NCBI RefSeq assembly: GCF_050587365.1
Contig: NZ_JBOBFV010000002.1
Span: 124,001 to 188,000, forward strand
From: Plantibacter auratus
GTDB taxonomy: Bacteria > Actinomycetota > Actinomycetes > Actinomycetales > Microbacteriaceae
Reading direction: 5' to 3'
DNA length: 64,000 nt
The translations under genes and the position numbers were made by a program. Position 1 is the stretch's first letter. Each line of letters begins with the position of its first letter. This document shows, piece by piece, positions 25,320 to 33,269 of the stretch. The notes below the pieces were generated by a model. That model did no database searches, had not been told where the DNA came from, and saw only the letters and a list, made by a program, of their open reading frames with translations.

Positions 25320-25566
25320 GGCGCGTGCGGTACGCCTGCTGCGTGCGACGCCCATTCGGGTCGGGCATCGTTCGACGTCGGCGTCTGAGCGCCGCGTCGA
25401 TCCGGGTTCGGGTCCGCCCGACAGCGTTGCACTCCCTTGAGTGATCGCGCGAACGCTCGTTCATGACGCGGAACGCGGCAGATTCTCTGGAACGTCGTCG
25501 AGCCACCGGACGGACCAGCCGTCGTCCGTGGCGGAGACCCTGCCGTCGTACCCCGGAAACACCGGA

Positions 25567-25598
25567 GGCCGCCGGGAGTGGGGGGACTCCCGGCGGCC
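25567..25598 (-). terminator. terminator hairpin after the small secreted-protein gene
   Basis: A 13-bp perfect stem pairs 25567-25579 with 25586-25598 around a G6 loop. On the minus strand it lies about 90 bases past the stop at 25689. Confidence 0.7.
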
Positions 25599-25688
25599 AC
25601 CGGTGCGACGGAACGGACGTGTTCCGTCTGGAGCGGCTGAGCGTCGTGGTTCGGGCCACGGCGACCAGCTGCGGGTGCAGCGCGCTGA

Positions 25689-26009
25689 TCAGTTGGAGAG
25701 CAGCGACGCCTCCTCGCGCTGTTCGGCGAGCATCCGACGACGAGTCGCGAACGCGGCTCCGGCTCCCCAGATGAGGAGCGACGCGAACAACGCACCGGCC
25801 GGAGCGATGAGCTCGCCCGAGCCGGTCTGTGTCGCACTGATCGAGCTCGACGCCTCGTCGACCCGGGCGTCGGCCTGAGCCGGCGCGGCGACGCCGACGA
25901 TGAGGGCGACCGCGAGGGCTGCGGGGACGGCGAGCGCGGCGATGCCACGGACCTTGGACGGGCGGGTTCCTCGTTCGGGCGAGGCTCCCAGGGCAGAACG
26001 GTGCGTCAT
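25689..26009 (-). CDS. small secreted or surface-exposed single-pass protein, 106 aa
   Basis: I do not recognise a family. A basic n-region (RPSKVR) and a hydrophobic core (about 22-42) end in APAQADA, a good signal peptidase I site. About 20 polar residues rich in Ser/Thr follow, then a second hydrophobic segment (about 66-88) and a basic tail ATRRRMLAEQREE. The mature form is thus a membrane-anchored peptide with a short outside loop. ATG 26009 is used because AAGGA lies upstream and the longer open frame is non-coding. The leader region holds a stable hairpin. Confidence 0.65.
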   Translation of the reverse strand: MTHRSALGASPERGTRPSKVRGIAALAVPAALAVALIVGVAAPAQADARVDEASSSISATQTGSGELIAPAGALFASLLIWGAGAAFATRRRMLAEQREEASLLSN

Positions 26010-26043
26010 CTTCGATTCATCCTTCGGGTGACCGCCGATTCGC

Positions 26044-26069
26044 ACCGCACGGATTCGGGTCCGTGCGGT
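26044..26069 (-). promoter_or_regulatory. 10-bp hairpin in the leader of the small secreted protein
   Basis: Bases 26044-26053 pair perfectly with 26060-26069 around TTCGGG, 35 nt before the start at 26009. The word TTCGGGT appears four times between 26030 and 26110. It could be an attenuator, an operator or an RNA-binding site; I cannot choose. Confidence 0.5.
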
Positions 26070-26256
26070 GGCCCTCGGTGGCTTCGGGTGCCGGAGGGAT
26101 TCGGGTTCAGCGGTGGAGTGTTGCTCCGCTAGACAGTATGCCGGGCGGTGTCGGCACTTTGGGGGACCAGGGGGCCAATTGAGGGAATCTTGAGGTGTTC
26201 CTGAGGTAGGCGCAGCGCTGCCGTTGGAAACCACCCGCGGACGGGGGCCAACCCGA

Positions 26257-26925
26257 TCAGGATGCGTCGAAGGAGACGTGCTGCATGACCCAGGCGTGCA
26301 TCGCGACGGCCGCTGCTGCGGACGCGTTGATCGATCTCGTCGACCCGAACTGGGTGATCTCGAGCACCGCATCGGCCGCGGCGAGCGCCTCCGGCGAGAG
26401 CCCCGGCCCCTCCTGTCCGAAGAGGAGGAGGCACCGCTCGGGAAGCCTGAACGTCTCGATCGGGACCGATCCCGGCACGTTGTCGATCGCGATGACCGGC
26501 AGCTCGGCCGCCGACGCCCAGGCGACGAGCGCCGCGACGTCGACGTGGTGCTCGACGTGCTGGTAGCGGTCGGTCACCATGGCTCCGCGTTTGTTCCAGC
26601 GACGGCGTCCGACGATGTGGACGGTGTCGGCGGCGAACGCGTTGGCGGAGCGCACGATCGACCCGATGTTCATGTCGTGCTGCCAGTTCTCGATGGCGAC
26701 GTGGAACGGGTGGCGGTGGTCGTCGATGTCCGCGACGATGGCCTCCATCGACCAGTACCGGTAGCGGTCGACGACGTTCCGGGTGTCGCCGTCGCGGAGC
26801 AGCTCGGGGTCGTACCAGGGGTCGTCCGGCCACTCCCCCTGCCATGGACCGACGCCGGCCATCGGGCTCTTGGCCTGATCAGGGCCGACGACCGGGTCGA
26901 CCGGGTGGAGCGGGGTCTCTGGCAC
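26257..26925 (-). CDS. TrmH/SpoU-family RNA 2'-O-methyltransferase
   Basis: A 222-residue SPOUT methyltransferase that transfers a methyl group from SAM to a ribose in tRNA or rRNA. The three family motifs are present: NIGSIVRSANAFAADTVHIVG (motif 1), LLLFGQEGPGLSPEAL (motif 2) and ITQFGSTRSINASAAAAVAMHAW (motif 3), which together form the trefoil knot and SAM site. The N-terminal 60 residues are an extension. Start GTG 26925 has TAGGGT six bases upstream, a leaderless pattern. The exact nucleotide target is not predictable. Confidence 0.9.
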   Translation of the reverse strand: MPETPLHPVDPVVGPDQAKSPMAGVGPWQGEWPDDPWYDPELLRDGDTRNVVDRYRYWSMEAIVADIDDHRHPFHVAIENWQHDMNIGSIVRSANAFAADTVHIVGRRRWNKRGAMVTDRYQHVEHHVDVAALVAWASAAELPVIAIDNVPGSVPIETFRLPERCLLLFGQEGPGLSPEALAAADAVLEITQFGSTRSINASAAAAVAMHAWVMQHVSFDAS

Positions 26926-27032
26926 CAGCCAACCCTACCCGCGCCGTGCCACACTGGAGGTCCGGGCCCGACGCCGCGCCACCCCCGCGGCGCAGCGCTC
27001 GCGCAGCCCGCACGGAGCACCTGGAGGAACGC

Positions 27033-27830
27033 ATGTCACGACGCGACGAGGTCGAATGCTGGCTCACCGACATGGACGGCGTGCTCGTCCATGAGAACCA
27101 CGCCCTCCCTGGTGCCGCAGCGCTCCTGCAGCAGTGGCAGGATCAGCGGACGCCCTTCCTGGTGCTCACCAACAACTCGATCTTCACCCCCCGCGACCTG
27201 AGCGCCCGACTGCGCGCCTCCGGGCTCGACGTGCCCGAGGAGTTCATCTGGACCTCCGCGCTGGCGACGGCCGCCTTCCTGGCCGAGCAGGAGCCGGGCG
27301 GCTCGGCGTTCGTCATCGGGGAGGCCGGGATCACCACGGCCATCCACGAGGCCGGCTTCACCATGACGGAGACGAACCCCGACTACGTGGTCGTCGGCGA
27401 GACCCGCAACTACTCGTTCGAGGCCATCACCAAGGCGATCCGCCTGATCGCCGGCGGCGCGCGCTTCATCGTCACGAACCCGGACGCGACCGGACCGAGC
27501 AAGGACGGCCCGCTTCCGGCGACCGGCGCCATCGCGGCCCTCATCACGAAGGCCACCGGCATGGAGCCGTACGTCGTCGGCAAGCCGAACCCGATGATGT
27601 TCCGATCGGCGCTCAACAAGATCGGCGCCCACTCGGAGAACACCGGCATGATCGGCGACCGCATGGACACCGACATCGTCGCGGGCATCGAGGCCGGTCT
27701 CCACACGATCCTCGTGCTCACGGGCATCAGCGACGAGGCCGAGATCAACCGCTACCCGTTCCGTCCGAACGAGATCCTGAGCGGCGTCATCGACCTCGTG
27801 AAGACGGAGCCCGTCGAGGTCGAGATCTAG
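27033..27830 (+). CDS. HAD-IIA family phosphatase (NagD/PNPase-like)
   Basis: A 265-residue hydrolase. Motif I is LTDMDGVLVH (nucleophile D13, acid D15), motif II FLVLTNNSI, and motif IV GMIGDRMDTDIVAGIEAG. KPNPMMFRSALNKI carries the conserved lysine region. The cap domain lies between motif II and about residue 180. Relatives dephosphorylate nucleotides, 4-nitrophenyl phosphate or glycerol phosphate. GGAGG ends 5 nt before ATG 27033. The alcohol dehydrogenase gene follows after 61 bases, possibly in the same operon. Confidence 0.9.
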   Translation: MSRRDEVECWLTDMDGVLVHENHALPGAAALLQQWQDQRTPFLVLTNNSIFTPRDLSARLRASGLDVPEEFIWTSALATAAFLAEQEPGGSAFVIGEAGITTAIHEAGFTMTETNPDYVVVGETRNYSFEAITKAIRLIAGGARFIVTNPDATGPSKDGPLPATGAIAALITKATGMEPYVVGKPNPMMFRSALNKIGAHSENTGMIGDRMDTDIVAGIEAGLHTILVLTGISDEAEINRYPFRPNEILSGVIDLVKTEPVEVEI

Positions 27831-27891
27831 GCCCTCCCGCCACCACCAGCCCCACCGATCCACTCCGCCCCGCCACGCACCGAGGACTCCC

Positions 27892-28932
27892 ATGCGCGCC
27901 GTCGTCTACGACCAGTTCACCGCCGAGCCCGAGGTCCGCGACGTCCCGGATCCGGTGCCGTCCGACGCCGGCGTCGTGGTGCGGGTGGAGACCACGGGGC
28001 TCTGCCGGAGTGATGCGCACGGCTGGCTCGGGCACGACGACGGCATCGCCCTCCCCCACGTGCCCGGCCACGAACTCGTCGGGCGCATCCACGCCGTCGG
28101 CCCCGCCGTCGAGCGGTTCCGCGTGGGCGACCGCGTCACGGTGCCCTTCGTGTGCGCGTGCGGACGCTGCGCCCAGTGCCTCGCCGGGAACGGGCAGGTC
28201 TGCCCGAACCAGACCCAGCCGGGCTTCACCCATTGGGGGTCCTACGCGGAGCTCGTCGCCCTGCACGACGCCGACGTGAACCTCATCCCGGTGCCCGAGT
28301 CCCTCGACGCCGGCGCCGCCGCCCTCCTCGGGTGCCGCTTCGCGACGGCCTTCCGCGGGCTCGTCCACCGCGCCGGGCTCCGCAGCGGGGAGCGCCTGCT
28401 CGTCGTCGGCTGCGGCGGCGTGGGGCTGAGCGCGGCCATGATCGGCGTCGCGCTCGGTGCCGAGGTCATCGCCGTCGACATCGACGCCTCTGCCCTGGCG
28501 CGTGCGGCGTCGATCGGCGTCACGCACACGATCGACTCGAGCGGGCTCGACGAGGCCGCCGTCCTCGCTCGCATCGCCGAAGCCGCGCCGGCGGGCGTGC
28601 AGGTGTCGGTCGAAGCCCTCGGGCGCGAGTCCACGATGCGCCTCAGCCTCCTCGCGCTGGCACCGATGGGCCGTCAGGTCCAGATCGGGCTGTTCTCGAG
28701 CGAACCGACCCTCCCGCTGCCGCGCATCATCTCGCAGGAGCTGTCGCTCCACGGCAGCCACGGCATGCCGGCGTCCGACTACTCGGAGCTGCTCGACCTC
28801 GTCGCGAGCGGCGCGCTGCGCCCGCAGGACCTCATCGAACACCGCATCGGCCTCGACGAGGCACCGGCAGCACTCGCCGCCCTGGCGTCCGGCGACCGCT
28901 CGACGGGCGTGACCGTGATCGACGTCGCCTGA
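27892..28932 (+). CDS. zinc-dependent alcohol dehydrogenase (MDR family)
   Basis: A 346-residue medium-chain dehydrogenase. Catalytic zinc ligands are C38, H60 and E61 with a further Cys near 148 (LLGCRF). The structural zinc site has C90, C93, C96 and C104. The NAD(P)-binding motif is VVGCGGVGLSAAM, followed by an acidic end (VDID), which favours NAD. The closest families are formaldehyde/sorbitol-type and general alcohol dehydrogenases; the substrate is open. It is on the same strand as the HAD-IIA gene and convergent with the large disordered-protein gene. Confidence 0.88.
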   Translation: MRAVVYDQFTAEPEVRDVPDPVPSDAGVVVRVETTGLCRSDAHGWLGHDDGIALPHVPGHELVGRIHAVGPAVERFRVGDRVTVPFVCACGRCAQCLAGNGQVCPNQTQPGFTHWGSYAELVALHDADVNLIPVPESLDAGAAALLGCRFATAFRGLVHRAGLRSGERLLVVGCGGVGLSAAMIGVALGAEVIAVDIDASALARAASIGVTHTIDSSGLDEAAVLARIAEAAPAGVQVSVEALGRESTMRLSLLALAPMGRQVQIGLFSSEPTLPLPRIISQELSLHGSHGMPASDYSELLDLVASGALRPQDLIEHRIGLDEAPAALAALASGDRSTGVTVIDVA

Positions 28933-28956
28933 CCCGCGACGTCGTCAGGTGCGTCG

Positions 28957-31900
28957 TCAGACGGTGTCCGGGGCTCCGGCCGTCGACCACCCTGCGGACA
29001 CGCTCGGCATCGTGGCGTCTGCACCCGCACCGGCCGCGTTCGCGGCACCGACGAGCGTTCCGAAGTAGAACGCGAGCAGGAGCAGGACCGCGGCACCCAG
29101 GCCGACGACCGCCCAGAGCAGCGCCTTCGGGATGCCCTGATCCGCGTGCTCTCCGCGGTATTCGGGGAGATCGCGATCGGGAGCGGACTGCGTGGCCTGA
29201 GGCGGCAAGGTGGCGCCGACGATACCCGCAGCCGCGGCCGGGGTCGTGAGCGCGCTCGCGCCGTCGAGTTCCGGGAACGCGACCGTCTCGCCGGGGAGCG
29301 CGGCCGGGGCCGTCTGCGGCACGTTCGCGACCGGCCCCTGCGAGGGGACGGCCGCGGCGTGTGCGCCGAAGACGGAGACCGAGGCGGGGATCACGGGTGT
29401 GGGCGCGGTGTTCGAGGCGACATCGGGCTCGGCCACCGGGGAGGTGTCCGCAGCGTTGTCGTCGTCTCCGGCAGCGTGGGCCCCGGTTCGTCGTGACCCG
29501 CCGGTGTCGTCGTCGGCGTCCGCGCCGTCGACATCGGTACCGTCGGCGGCGACGAGGCCCGGGATGGGGGCGAGCGGGAGATCAGGGTCGGCGATCGCGT
29601 CGGCCTGGAGCGACCACCCACCCTCGGCGGCGAAGGCGTCGGCGAGCGACCGTGCCGAGGCCGCCTCGGCCGTGGCGGTGGCGTCTGGCTGCTCGGACGG
29701 GGCGACCGTGGCCGTGTCGTCGACCTGCTCGGTGTCGGCGGGCGGTGTGGCAGCCGGCCCGCCAGTCGCGGCGCCATTGGCCGAGGCGATCTGGACCGCA
29801 TCCGTGTCGGGTCCGAGGTCGAACAGCGACTCGAGCCGCAGCTCCTCGCTGACCGGCTCGGGCTCACCGACCGGCTCAGGGCCGATCGAGCCCTCGTCGT
29901 CGAGTGGGGCATCCGATGCGGCGGCATCCGTGGTGGGATCGGTCGCACTGTCGGCGACTGCGCCGTCCGGCACGAACGACGGAAGCGGTGTGACGCCCGC
30001 TGCAGCGAGTGGGACGGCGTCGAACTCGACGATCTCCTCGTCGAACTCGTCGTCGAGCTCCTCCGGGTCGACGGCGAACACCGGGGTCTCTGGAGCAGGA
30101 GTATCGGTGACGGGGGTCGGTGCCGTCTCGGGAGCGGAGTCGGCGTCGAGGTCGGCCGAGGTCTCCGTGTCGTCGGTGTCGTCGCCCGAGCCGAGCCCGG
30201 AAGCGGCGCCCGCAGCGGTTGCGGCCTCTGCGGCGGCGAGGCCACCGGCCGCGACGGCTGCATCGAACCCGCCGAGCGACAGCGTCGGGAAGAGGTCGAC
30301 CGTGTCGTTCGCGGCGGGGGTGATCGGTGCGGCGTCCGGCGCGGAGCTGTCGGTCTCGGTCGCGTCGTCGGTCCAGCTGGCGAACTCGTCACCGGGTCCG
30401 TCGACGAGCGGACGACCGAGCGTGACGGCGGCGAGGCCCGGAGCGAAGGGCTGGACGTCGCCGGCGATGAACGCGGCATCGGGCACCTCGCCCTCGAGCG
30501 CGAGCTCCGAGGGGGACTCCGCGCTCACGGCTGACGACTCGGCGCCCTCCCACTCCACCGGCGGAACCGGGATGGGCTGGGTCGTGGGAGCCGCGTGCAC
30601 GAGCGGGTCGAGGGCGTCGTTCGGCGCGAGGTCCCACACGAATGGCGCGGTGCCGAAGGGGCTGACCGTGGGTTCGGGTTGCACGCCGTCGAGGGAGATG
30701 AGCTCCGTGATGGAACGCTCGGCCTTCGGAGTCGGCGGGCCGAAGGCTGGTGGGACGTCGGCGGCGCCCGTCGCGGCGTCGTCGACCGACGCATCGTCAC
30801 GGCCGGGCTGGGCCTCGGCGTCGGTGTCGGATGTCGGCGCCGGAGGAACGGCTGCTGCTGCGGCTGCGGCACCCGCCAGGGCAGAGAAGCCCGGACCGCC
30901 GAGGCTGTCGAACGGCCGCGTCTCATCGAGCGGCTCGGCATCGACGTCGGGGACCGTCTCGGGCCACGGGACGTCGGCTGGTGAGGTCGGCTCCGCTGCG
31001 CTCGCGGGCGACGCCGCTGCGACCGTGTCCCAGCGGAACGGTGCCGCGGGGGTGATCGGTTCGGAGGCGACGATGCCGTCGGATGCGGGCTCGGGGTCCG
31101 AGTCGGTGGTCGGCTCGACCGGCTCGCTCGCGGACGGGGACGTCGCCTCATCGGTGGCGGCGACGGCGACGGACTCGTCCGCGGTGTCGAGCTGCTGGGG
31201 CGCCTCGTCGACCGGCTCAGCGTGCGGTTCCTCGGACGGCTGCTCCTCCGGTGCCGCCGGCGCGGCGCCGAACGTCGCACCGAACGGTTCCGTCAACCAG
31301 GCCAGCGGATCCGTGCGCGGCGCGGAGGCCTCGGCAGTCGCCGGCTCGGCGGTCCAGACGTCGTCGGTAGCTGCTTCGTCGTCCGGGGCTTCGTCGAGTC
31401 CTGAGTCGGCGGGCGCCGAAGCATCGATCGTCGTGTCACGGACCTCGACGGTCTCGCCACCGAGGACGTCGTCGCCGAACGTCTCGGAGAGACTCCAGGA
31501 GCCCTCCGGGAGATCGTCGTCCAGCTCGGTGTCGGGCGTCGTCGCGGAGCCTGACGGCACATCGTGGTCCGCGGCGGGCGGCGTCGGCGTCACCGGCGGG
31601 CCGGTGGGCGGCAGCGGTGCGGCGGGCGTGCCGCCGGCGGGCGTCGCGGCGGTCTCCTCCGCTTCGACCGCGGCCCAGGCCGCCGGGTCGTCGGCTGCGA
31701 GGGCTCGGGCCGTGGGCAGGACGGCCGTCGAGACGTCCTCCGCGGCCACTGGAGCGGCGTCGGTGTCGTCGCTGCCGCCGAGGCTCCAGGGCTCGTCGTC
31801 GACCGGTGGCAGGACGACCGGGTTCGTGGGCGCGGGCCGGAAGGTGCCGGCGGGCGCGTGCTGGAGGACGGAGTCGGTGTCGACCGTCAGCTCGTTGCGG

Positions 31901-32559
31901 GCGGGCGGGACCGGCGATGCCGGGGCAGGGGTCGGCGGGACGACCGGGAGTTCGAGGGCGTTCGGGTGACGCAGACCCTCCGACCGGACGGGAGCAGCCT
32001 CCGGCATCGGGTCGGCCGGGGCTGCAGGCGTGGCGGGTGCTGCTGGCTCCGCGCTAGGTGCATCCGGCGTCGGCGGCGCCGAGACCGGTGTCGGGTCGTC
32101 GGCCGGGTTCGGCACCTGGCTCTGCCACCAGGCGAGGAGTTCGGCCTCGCTCGCGAACTCACCGGGACCGGTGGCCGGGGCGGCGGGGGTCGGCTCGACG
32201 GCAGCGGGCAGCGGCTCGACCGGAGCCCGCGTCGGCTCAGCGGCCGGTGGAGCCACGGGCGCATCCGGCACGGACGGCGCGGACCACTGGGGCTCGGCCG
32301 GGACCGGCGCGGTCACCGGCGAAGCAGCGGCCTGGGCATCGGCGTCACCGACGACCGGGAGGACACGCGTCCGGTCGTCGTCGTCGACGGGCACCGGAGC
32401 GACGGCTGCCGACGGCTGCTCGTCGATCGCGTCGGTGTCGGGCTGCGTCTCGATCGCCTCCGTGTCGTCGGCGTCGAGCTGCGAGAGCAGCCAATCGGTT
32501 CCGTCCGCGGGTTCGTCCGGCAGCCCGGGCCCGCCGCGTCCGGTTCCGTCGCCGGACAT
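28957..32559 (-). CDS. 1200-aa acidic, intrinsically disordered, C-terminally membrane-anchored protein
   Basis: No family is recognised. The sequence is dominated by Ala, Pro, Asp, Glu, Thr and Ser. I count no cysteine and only two lysines in 1200 residues, and the net charge is strongly negative. Near the C-terminus a single transmembrane segment (about 1146-1172) is preceded by RGEHADQGIPK and followed by about 28 residues. Short hydrophobic islands recur: DWLLSQLD near the N-terminus, ELLAWWQSQ, three WSL motifs, and PFRWD / PFVWD. There is no signal peptide, so the bulk is probably cytoplasmic (tail-anchored). The start ATG 32559 overlaps the pyrE stop (ATGA). Long open frames on the opposite strand are shadows. 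Confidence 0.85.
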   Translation of the reverse strand: MSGDGTGRGGPGLPDEPADGTDWLLSQLDADDTEAIETQPDTDAIDEQPSAAVAPVPVDDDDRTRVLPVVGDADAQAAASPVTAPVPAEPQWSAPSVPDAPVAPPAAEPTRAPVEPLPAAVEPTPAAPATGPGEFASEAELLAWWQSQVPNPADDPTPVSAPPTPDAPSAEPAAPATPAAPADPMPEAAPVRSEGLRHPNALELPVVPPTPAPASPVPPARNELTVDTDSVLQHAPAGTFRPAPTNPVVLPPVDDEPWSLGGSDDTDAAPVAAEDVSTAVLPTARALAADDPAAWAAVEAEETAATPAGGTPAAPLPPTGPPVTPTPPAADHDVPSGSATTPDTELDDDLPEGSWSLSETFGDDVLGGETVEVRDTTIDASAPADSGLDEAPDDEAATDDVWTAEPATAEASAPRTDPLAWLTEPFGATFGAAPAAPEEQPSEEPHAEPVDEAPQQLDTADESVAVAATDEATSPSASEPVEPTTDSDPEPASDGIVASEPITPAAPFRWDTVAAASPASAAEPTSPADVPWPETVPDVDAEPLDETRPFDSLGGPGFSALAGAAAAAAAVPPAPTSDTDAEAQPGRDDASVDDAATGAADVPPAFGPPTPKAERSITELISLDGVQPEPTVSPFGTAPFVWDLAPNDALDPLVHAAPTTQPIPVPPVEWEGAESSAVSAESPSELALEGEVPDAAFIAGDVQPFAPGLAAVTLGRPLVDGPGDEFASWTDDATETDSSAPDAAPITPAANDTVDLFPTLSLGGFDAAVAAGGLAAAEAATAAGAASGLGSGDDTDDTETSADLDADSAPETAPTPVTDTPAPETPVFAVDPEELDDEFDEEIVEFDAVPLAAAGVTPLPSFVPDGAVADSATDPTTDAAASDAPLDDEGSIGPEPVGEPEPVSEELRLESLFDLGPDTDAVQIASANGAATGGPAATPPADTEQVDDTATVAPSEQPDATATAEAASARSLADAFAAEGGWSLQADAIADPDLPLAPIPGLVAADGTDVDGADADDDTGGSRRTGAHAAGDDDNAADTSPVAEPDVASNTAPTPVIPASVSVFGAHAAAVPSQGPVANVPQTAPAALPGETVAFPELDGASALTTPAAAAGIVGATLPPQATQSAPDRDLPEYRGEHADQGIPKALLWAVVGLGAAVLLLLAFYFGTLVGAANAAGAGADATMPSVSAGWSTAGAPDTV

Positions 32560-33107
32560 CAGACGAGTCCCAGGTCTTCCAGGCCGATCGCGGCCAGATA
32601 CTGGTAGCCCGCGGCCTCGATGATCTCGCGGGCGCCGGTCGCGCGGTCGACGACGACGGCGACGGCGACCACCTCGGCTCCGACCTTCTCGAGCGCTTCG
32701 GCCGCCTTGAGCGGTGAACCGCCGGTGGTCGAGGTGTCCTCCAGCACGATCACGCGCTTGCCCTGGAGGTCTGGGCCCTCGACCTGCTTGCCGCGGCCGT
32801 GGTCCTTCGGCTCCTTGCGGACGACGAACGCGTCGTAGGTGAGGCCGCGCGCGGCACCCTGGTGCAGGATCGCGGCGGCGACGGGGTCGGCGCCCATGGT
32901 CAGGCCACCGACCGCGAAGACGTCGGGGACGTCGGCGATGAGGTCGATCATGACCTGCCCGATGAGGGGCGCGACGCGGTGATCGAGGCTCACCTTGCGG
33001 AGGTCGACGTAGTACGTCGCTTTCTTGCCGCTCGTCAGGGTGAAGTCACCGTGGAACACGGCTTCCGCCGAGATGTGGTCAATGAGCTGAGCTCGTGCGT
33101 CCGTCAC
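32559..33107 (-). CDS. pyrE: orotate phosphoribosyltransferase
   Basis: A 182-residue enzyme that makes OMP from orotate and PRPP in pyrimidine synthesis. It has the family N-terminus HGDFTLTSGKKATYYVDLRKV, VVRKEPKDHGRGKQVEG (catalytic loop), and the PRPP-binding VIVLEDTSTTGGSPLKAAE. Start GTG 33107 gives normal family length and has TAGACT seven bases upstream, implying a leaderless message; the longer frame upstream is unlikely. Its stop overlaps the start of the giant disordered-protein gene, so the two are probably cotranslated. Confidence 0.95.
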   Translation of the reverse strand: MTDARAQLIDHISAEAVFHGDFTLTSGKKATYYVDLRKVSLDHRVAPLIGQVMIDLIADVPDVFAVGGLTMGADPVAAAILHQGAARGLTYDAFVVRKEPKDHGRGKQVEGPDLQGKRVIVLEDTSTTGGSPLKAAEALEKVGAEVVAVAVVVDRATGAREIIEAAGYQYLAAIGLEDLGLV

Positions 33108-33130
33108 GTCGACGAGTCTACAAGCTGTGA

Positions 33131-33253
33131 CCCCCATCGCCGCAGTCGCCCGGATGGGGGCGTTCCGCATCCCCGACGCAGGAGAGCCCCGGCGTGTCGG
33201 GCACGACTCGCCGGGGCTCGGGGACGCCACGCCGCCACCGTCCTGCGTCGGGG
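33131..33253. terminator. nested hairpins between the permease stop and pyrE
   Basis: Three inverted repeats are stacked: 33131-33138 with 33153-33160 (8 bp), 33171-33183 with 33241-33253 (13 bp), and inside that 33184-33194 with 33209-33219 (11 bp). They lie downstream of the permease stop at 33270, so they should terminate its transcript before pyrE. Confidence 0.7.
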
Positions 33254-33269
33254 CGGCTGCGTCCGGGGG

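Larger units (their letters stand above)
25259..25688. other. 430-bp convergent spacer without a supported gene
   Basis: It lies between the convergent stops of the YhgE/Pip gene and the small secreted-protein gene. It holds one terminator hairpin near each end and a 12-bp palindrome GAACGCTCGTTC at 25451-25462. A minus-strand open frame crosses it but has basic low-complexity composition and no ribosome-binding site, so I do not call it. Confidence 0.65.

Noticed and set aside
25255..25659. 134-codon minus-strand frame in the spacer after the YhgE/Pip gene
   Set aside because: It is Arg-rich low-complexity sequence, has no ribosome-binding site or promoter, and crosses two terminator hairpins.
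29210..31969. 919-codon open frame on the plus strand opposite the giant disordered-protein gene
   Set aside because: Its Ser/Gly/Ala/Val composition mirrors the Ala/Pro/Asp/Thr codons of the minus-strand gene. It has no recognisable domain, and the minus frame has a coupled start, a membrane anchor and sensible organisation.
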